NCBI RefSeq assembly: GCF_003010915.2
Contig: NZ_CP028426.1
Location: 2,604,001 to 2,668,000 of the forward strand
Length of the DNA stretch: 64,000 nucleotides
DNA from: Gulosibacter molinativorax
GTDB taxonomy: Bacteria; Actinomycetota; Actinomycetes; Actinomycetales; Microbacteriaceae
Reading direction: 5' to 3'
Part shown: positions 61,858 through 64,000 of the stretch, piece after piece
Position numbering within the stretch: the first letter of the stretch is position 1
Layout: every line of letters begins with the position of its first letter
The notes under the pieces: generated by a model
Told to the model about the DNA's origin: nothing
The model's database searches: none
Seen by the model: the letters and a program-made list of their open reading frames with translations, nothing else
Made by a program: the position numbers and the translations under genes

Positions 61858-62783
61858 CGAGCATCTATGTCATGTTTGGCGCACCGTTCATGCAGAACGC
61901 CGCGATCGCCCTCGTCATTCTTGCCGTGGTCGCCGCGATCGTCGGGGTCGCGCTGAACCTGCGCGACCTCGAGTTCGTGAGCGACGGTCTCGTCCACGCG
62001 GTGTTTCCCGGCGTTGTGATCGGCCTCGCCGTCGGCGGCACGGATGCGCTCTATATCGGCGCGATCATCGCGGCGCTCATTGCGACGGTACTGCTCACGA
62101 TCGCGACAAACCGCGGTGTGAGCACCGATGCGAGTACCGCCGTGCTGCTCGCCGGCGCCTTTGCGCTCGGTATCGTCATCGTCTCGAAGACCACGACGTA
62201 CACGTCGGGTGTCGAGTCGCTGCTGTTCGGGCAGCTGCTCATGATTGACTCCAGCGACCTGATTGTCATCGCGGTCCTCGGCGCGCTCGCGCTGATCCTC
62301 ACCGGCGTGACCTGGAAGGAACAGGTCTTCATCTCGTTCGATCGCCGCGGGGCTGAGGCAACGGGGATGCGCGTGTTCGCCTACGAGCTCGCGCTCAATC
62401 TCGCGATCGCCCTGGTCGTGGTGGCCGCGGCGAGAGCCGTCGGAAACCTGCTGGTGCTTGCGCTGCTCATCGTGCCCGCGGCGGTCGGGCGACTGCTCTC
62501 GCGGCGGCTGTCGAAGATCGTCGTGATCGGGATCGTTACGGCGCTCGTCGGGAGCTTCGTCGGGCTCGTCGGCGGCTACTGGCTGTCAGTGGATGCGCGA
62601 CTCCCGGTCTCGCCCTCGGCCGTGCTCGTGCTGACCCTCGTCGCGATCTATCTCCTGGTGGCGGCCATGTCCGAGGTGATCTCGCGCATCCGTGCCGGCC
62701 GCCGACCCGTGGTGACCTCGCCGATCGAAACGGTGACGACGGGATCGGTCGGGGCTGTGGCTACGGGGGAGGGGCGCGCATGA
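61854..62783 (+). CDS. znuB: metal ABC transporter permease 1
   Basis: 309 residues, GTG start. ABC-3 family with about eight membrane helices: FMQNAAIALVILAVVAAIVGVALNLRDLEFVSDGLVHAVFPGVVIGLAVGG, and FDRRGAEATGMRVFAYELALNLAIALVVVAAARAVGNLLVLALLIVPAAVGRLLSR. It forms the membrane channel with ZnuC and, probably, the second permease as a heterodimer. Confidence 0.9.
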   Translation: MTSIYVMFGAPFMQNAAIALVILAVVAAIVGVALNLRDLEFVSDGLVHAVFPGVVIGLAVGGTDALYIGAIIAALIATVLLTIATNRGVSTDASTAVLLAGAFALGIVIVSKTTTYTSGVESLLFGQLLMIDSSDLIVIAVLGALALILTGVTWKEQVFISFDRRGAEATGMRVFAYELALNLAIALVVVAAARAVGNLLVLALLIVPAAVGRLLSRRLSKIVVIGIVTALVGSFVGLVGGYWLSVDARLPVSPSAVLVLTLVAIYLLVAAMSEVISRIRAGRRPVVTSPIETVTTGSVGAVATGEGRA

Positions 62784-63649
62784 CCGTCTTCACCACCGCA
62801 CTCATCACGGGCATCCTGGTGGGCGCGCTCGCGGGCCTCGTCGGCACCATCGTCGTGCTGCGCCAGCGTGCGTTCTTCACCGTCGCCCTCACGCACGCCA
62901 CCTTCCCGGGTGGCGTCGCCGCGGCACTGCTCGGAGTCAACATCGTGTTCGGAGCCGCCGTCTTTGGCCTTGGGCTCGTCGCGCTGATGCTCGCCCTCGG
63001 CCGGATTCGTCGCCAGGGACGCCAGGTCGCGGCCGGCATCGTGCTCTCCTTCGGGTACGCGCTCGGGACGTTCCTGCACTCGATGAACCCGCAGCTGCAG
63101 ACTCGGGTCGACTCGTTCCTGACGGGCCAGATCCTCGGGATCTCGCCCGAGAACGTGGGCATCATCGCGGGGATGCTCGTGATCGCCATCGTCACGGTCG
63201 GGATGTTCTGGAAAGAAATCCTCTTCTCCACCTTCGACCGCGTTGGGTTCGAGGCCGCCGGATACCGGGAGTCGCGGATGGAGGTGCTCACGCTCGTCCT
63301 TATCGCGGGCACGGTCGTCGCGACGATGCCTGCGATCGGTTCCATCCTTGCGATCGCGATGATCGCGGCACCCGCTGCCGCCGCTCGCCTGGTGACCCAG
63401 CGCATCCAGGTGATGGTGCCGCTCGCTATGGGGCTCGGCGTCGTGTCGGCGGTGCTGGGACTGTTCATCTCACGGTGGTTCGACATCGCCGCGGGCGGGT
63501 CGATGGCGCTGACCGCGACGGCGATCTTCCTGCTCGCGATGGCGTGGTCGGGGATGCGCAAGTGGTTCCGGCGTTCGCGCTCGGCTGAGGCGGTGAGTGC
63601 GCAGGCGGCTGGCTCTCGAGAGGCGGTGCCCGCTAAGGTGGCGTCATGA
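62780..63649 (+). CDS. metal ABC transporter permease 2
   Basis: 289 residues, ABC-3 family: GILVGALAGLVGTIVVLRQRAFFTVALTHATFPGGVAAALLGVN, and FDRVGFEAAGYRESRMEVLTLVLIAGTVVATMPAIGSILAIAMIAAPAAAARLV. It overlaps the first permease by four bases. Having two different permeases with one ATPase suggests a heterodimeric channel. Confidence 0.9.
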   Translation: MTVFTTALITGILVGALAGLVGTIVVLRQRAFFTVALTHATFPGGVAAALLGVNIVFGAAVFGLGLVALMLALGRIRRQGRQVAAGIVLSFGYALGTFLHSMNPQLQTRVDSFLTGQILGISPENVGIIAGMLVIAIVTVGMFWKEILFSTFDRVGFEAAGYRESRMEVLTLVLIAGTVVATMPAIGSILAIAMIAAPAAAARLVTQRIQVMVPLAMGLGVVSAVLGLFISRWFDIAAGGSMALTATAIFLLAMAWSGMRKWFRRSRSAEAVSAQAAGSREAVPAKVAS

Positions 63650-64000
63650 CAGAGGGTCGAAAGGCAACACCGCAGCGCCGCCACACGTGGCAGCGCGAGG
63701 CGGTCCGCGACCACCTGCGCCAGCGCGACGGCTTCGTCACCGCGCAGGAGCTCCACAGGGATATCGAGGAGTCGGGCCAGCGCATCGGCCTCGCCACCGT
63801 GTACCGCGCGCTGGCGTCGCTCGTTGAGGCGGGCGATGCCGACTCGATGCTCAACACCGACGGCGAGCAGTACCGTTTCTGTGAAACCGAACACCACCAT
63901 CACCACCTGGTGTGCCGCAACTGCGGGGCAACCGTGGAAATCAGCGATCCGACGGTCGAGCAGTGGGCCGCGGCCGTGGCTGAGCAGTACGGCTACACCG
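63646..64000 (+). CDS. zur: Fur-family regulator, probably Zur (3' end cut by window edge)
   Basis: 118 codons visible. A winged-helix domain (RRHTWQREAVRDHLRQRDGFVTAQELHRDIEESGQRIGLATVYRALASLVEAG) is followed by the metal region HHHHHLVCRNCGATVEI with the CxxC zinc site. It starts by ATGA overlap with the second permease. Co-transcription with zinc transport genes and the palindrome at 59801 favour Zur over Fur. The C-terminal CxxC lies outside the window. Confidence 0.88.
   Translation, partial: MTEGRKATPQRRHTWQREAVRDHLRQRDGFVTAQELHRDIEESGQRIGLATVYRALASLVEAGDADSMLNTDGEQYRFCETEHHHHHLVCRNCGATVEISDPTVEQWAAAVAEQYGYT

Overview
This window is the chromosomal replication-origin region of a high-GC actinobacterium. 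Three things point to Micrococcales, probably Microbacteriaceae, though this is an inference with no rRNA in the window to test it: the block gyrB-dciA-recF-dnaN-oriC-dnaA / rpmH-rnpA-yidD-yidC-jag-rsmG-parA-parB, the block trxA-trxB-murJ-DUF6049-cca, and the DUF6049, HAIR and leaderless-promoter features. No mobile element, phage, CRISPR, rRNA or tRNA was seen.

Layout. 1-7314: gyrB (last few codons outside the window), dciA (DUF721), recF, dnaN, oriC (5138-5817) and dnaA, all on the minus strand and pointing away from the origin. 7315-10939: a divergent DnaA-box/promoter region, then rpmH, rnpA, yidD, yidC, jag and rsmG on the plus strand. 10940-14507: a 3.5-kb stretch with no credible gene. 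It carries sixteen parS-like sites, with a seventeenth inside parA, plus two short tandem-repeat tracts. 14508-16836: parA and parB; ParB has an unusually long linker. 16908-20085: an atypical SDR, an ATP-grasp ligase of the Ddl family and a PLP aminotransferase. 20204-27628: trxA, trxB, murJ, a DUF6049 protein and the CCA-adding enzyme. 27625-32238: a response regulator, histidine kinase and orphan TAXI solute-binding lipoprotein, divergent from an MFS organic-acid permease. 32346-37415: two small DUF4190-like proteins, rpsF-ssb-rpsR-rplI, a second DnaA-box cluster and dnaB. 37430-42044: a translationally coupled operon of a cysteine-containing HTH regulator, an NnrS-like membrane protein and a membrane-fused copper nitrite reductase. 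42239-44797: a clpC-type ATPase behind a HAIR operator. 44935-50261: lipase-maturation-factor-like, AI-2E and small membrane proteins. 50401-54967: purB, a low-molecular-weight phosphatase, a WXG100-like protein paired with a putative lipase effector, and a holin-family protein. 55044-59774: an aromatic/histidinol-phosphate aminotransferase and a branched-chain-type 2-oxoacid dehydrogenase (E1 alpha, E1 beta, E2). 59801-64000: a zinc-uptake operon with a Zur-like palindrome in front and a Fur/Zur gene at the end, cut by the window edge.

The most striking feature is the origin-proximal parS array: 13 exact copies of GTTTCACGTGAAAC and 4 single-mismatch copies in about 3.7 kb next to parAB. Other items worth following are a DnaA-box cluster in front of dnaB about 30 kb from oriC, DnaA boxes inside the parB linker coding sequence, the solute-receptor/kinase/regulator set facing a permease, the NirK fusion operon with a possible Fe-S regulator, the candidate type VII effector lipase, and a small REP-like hairpin family.
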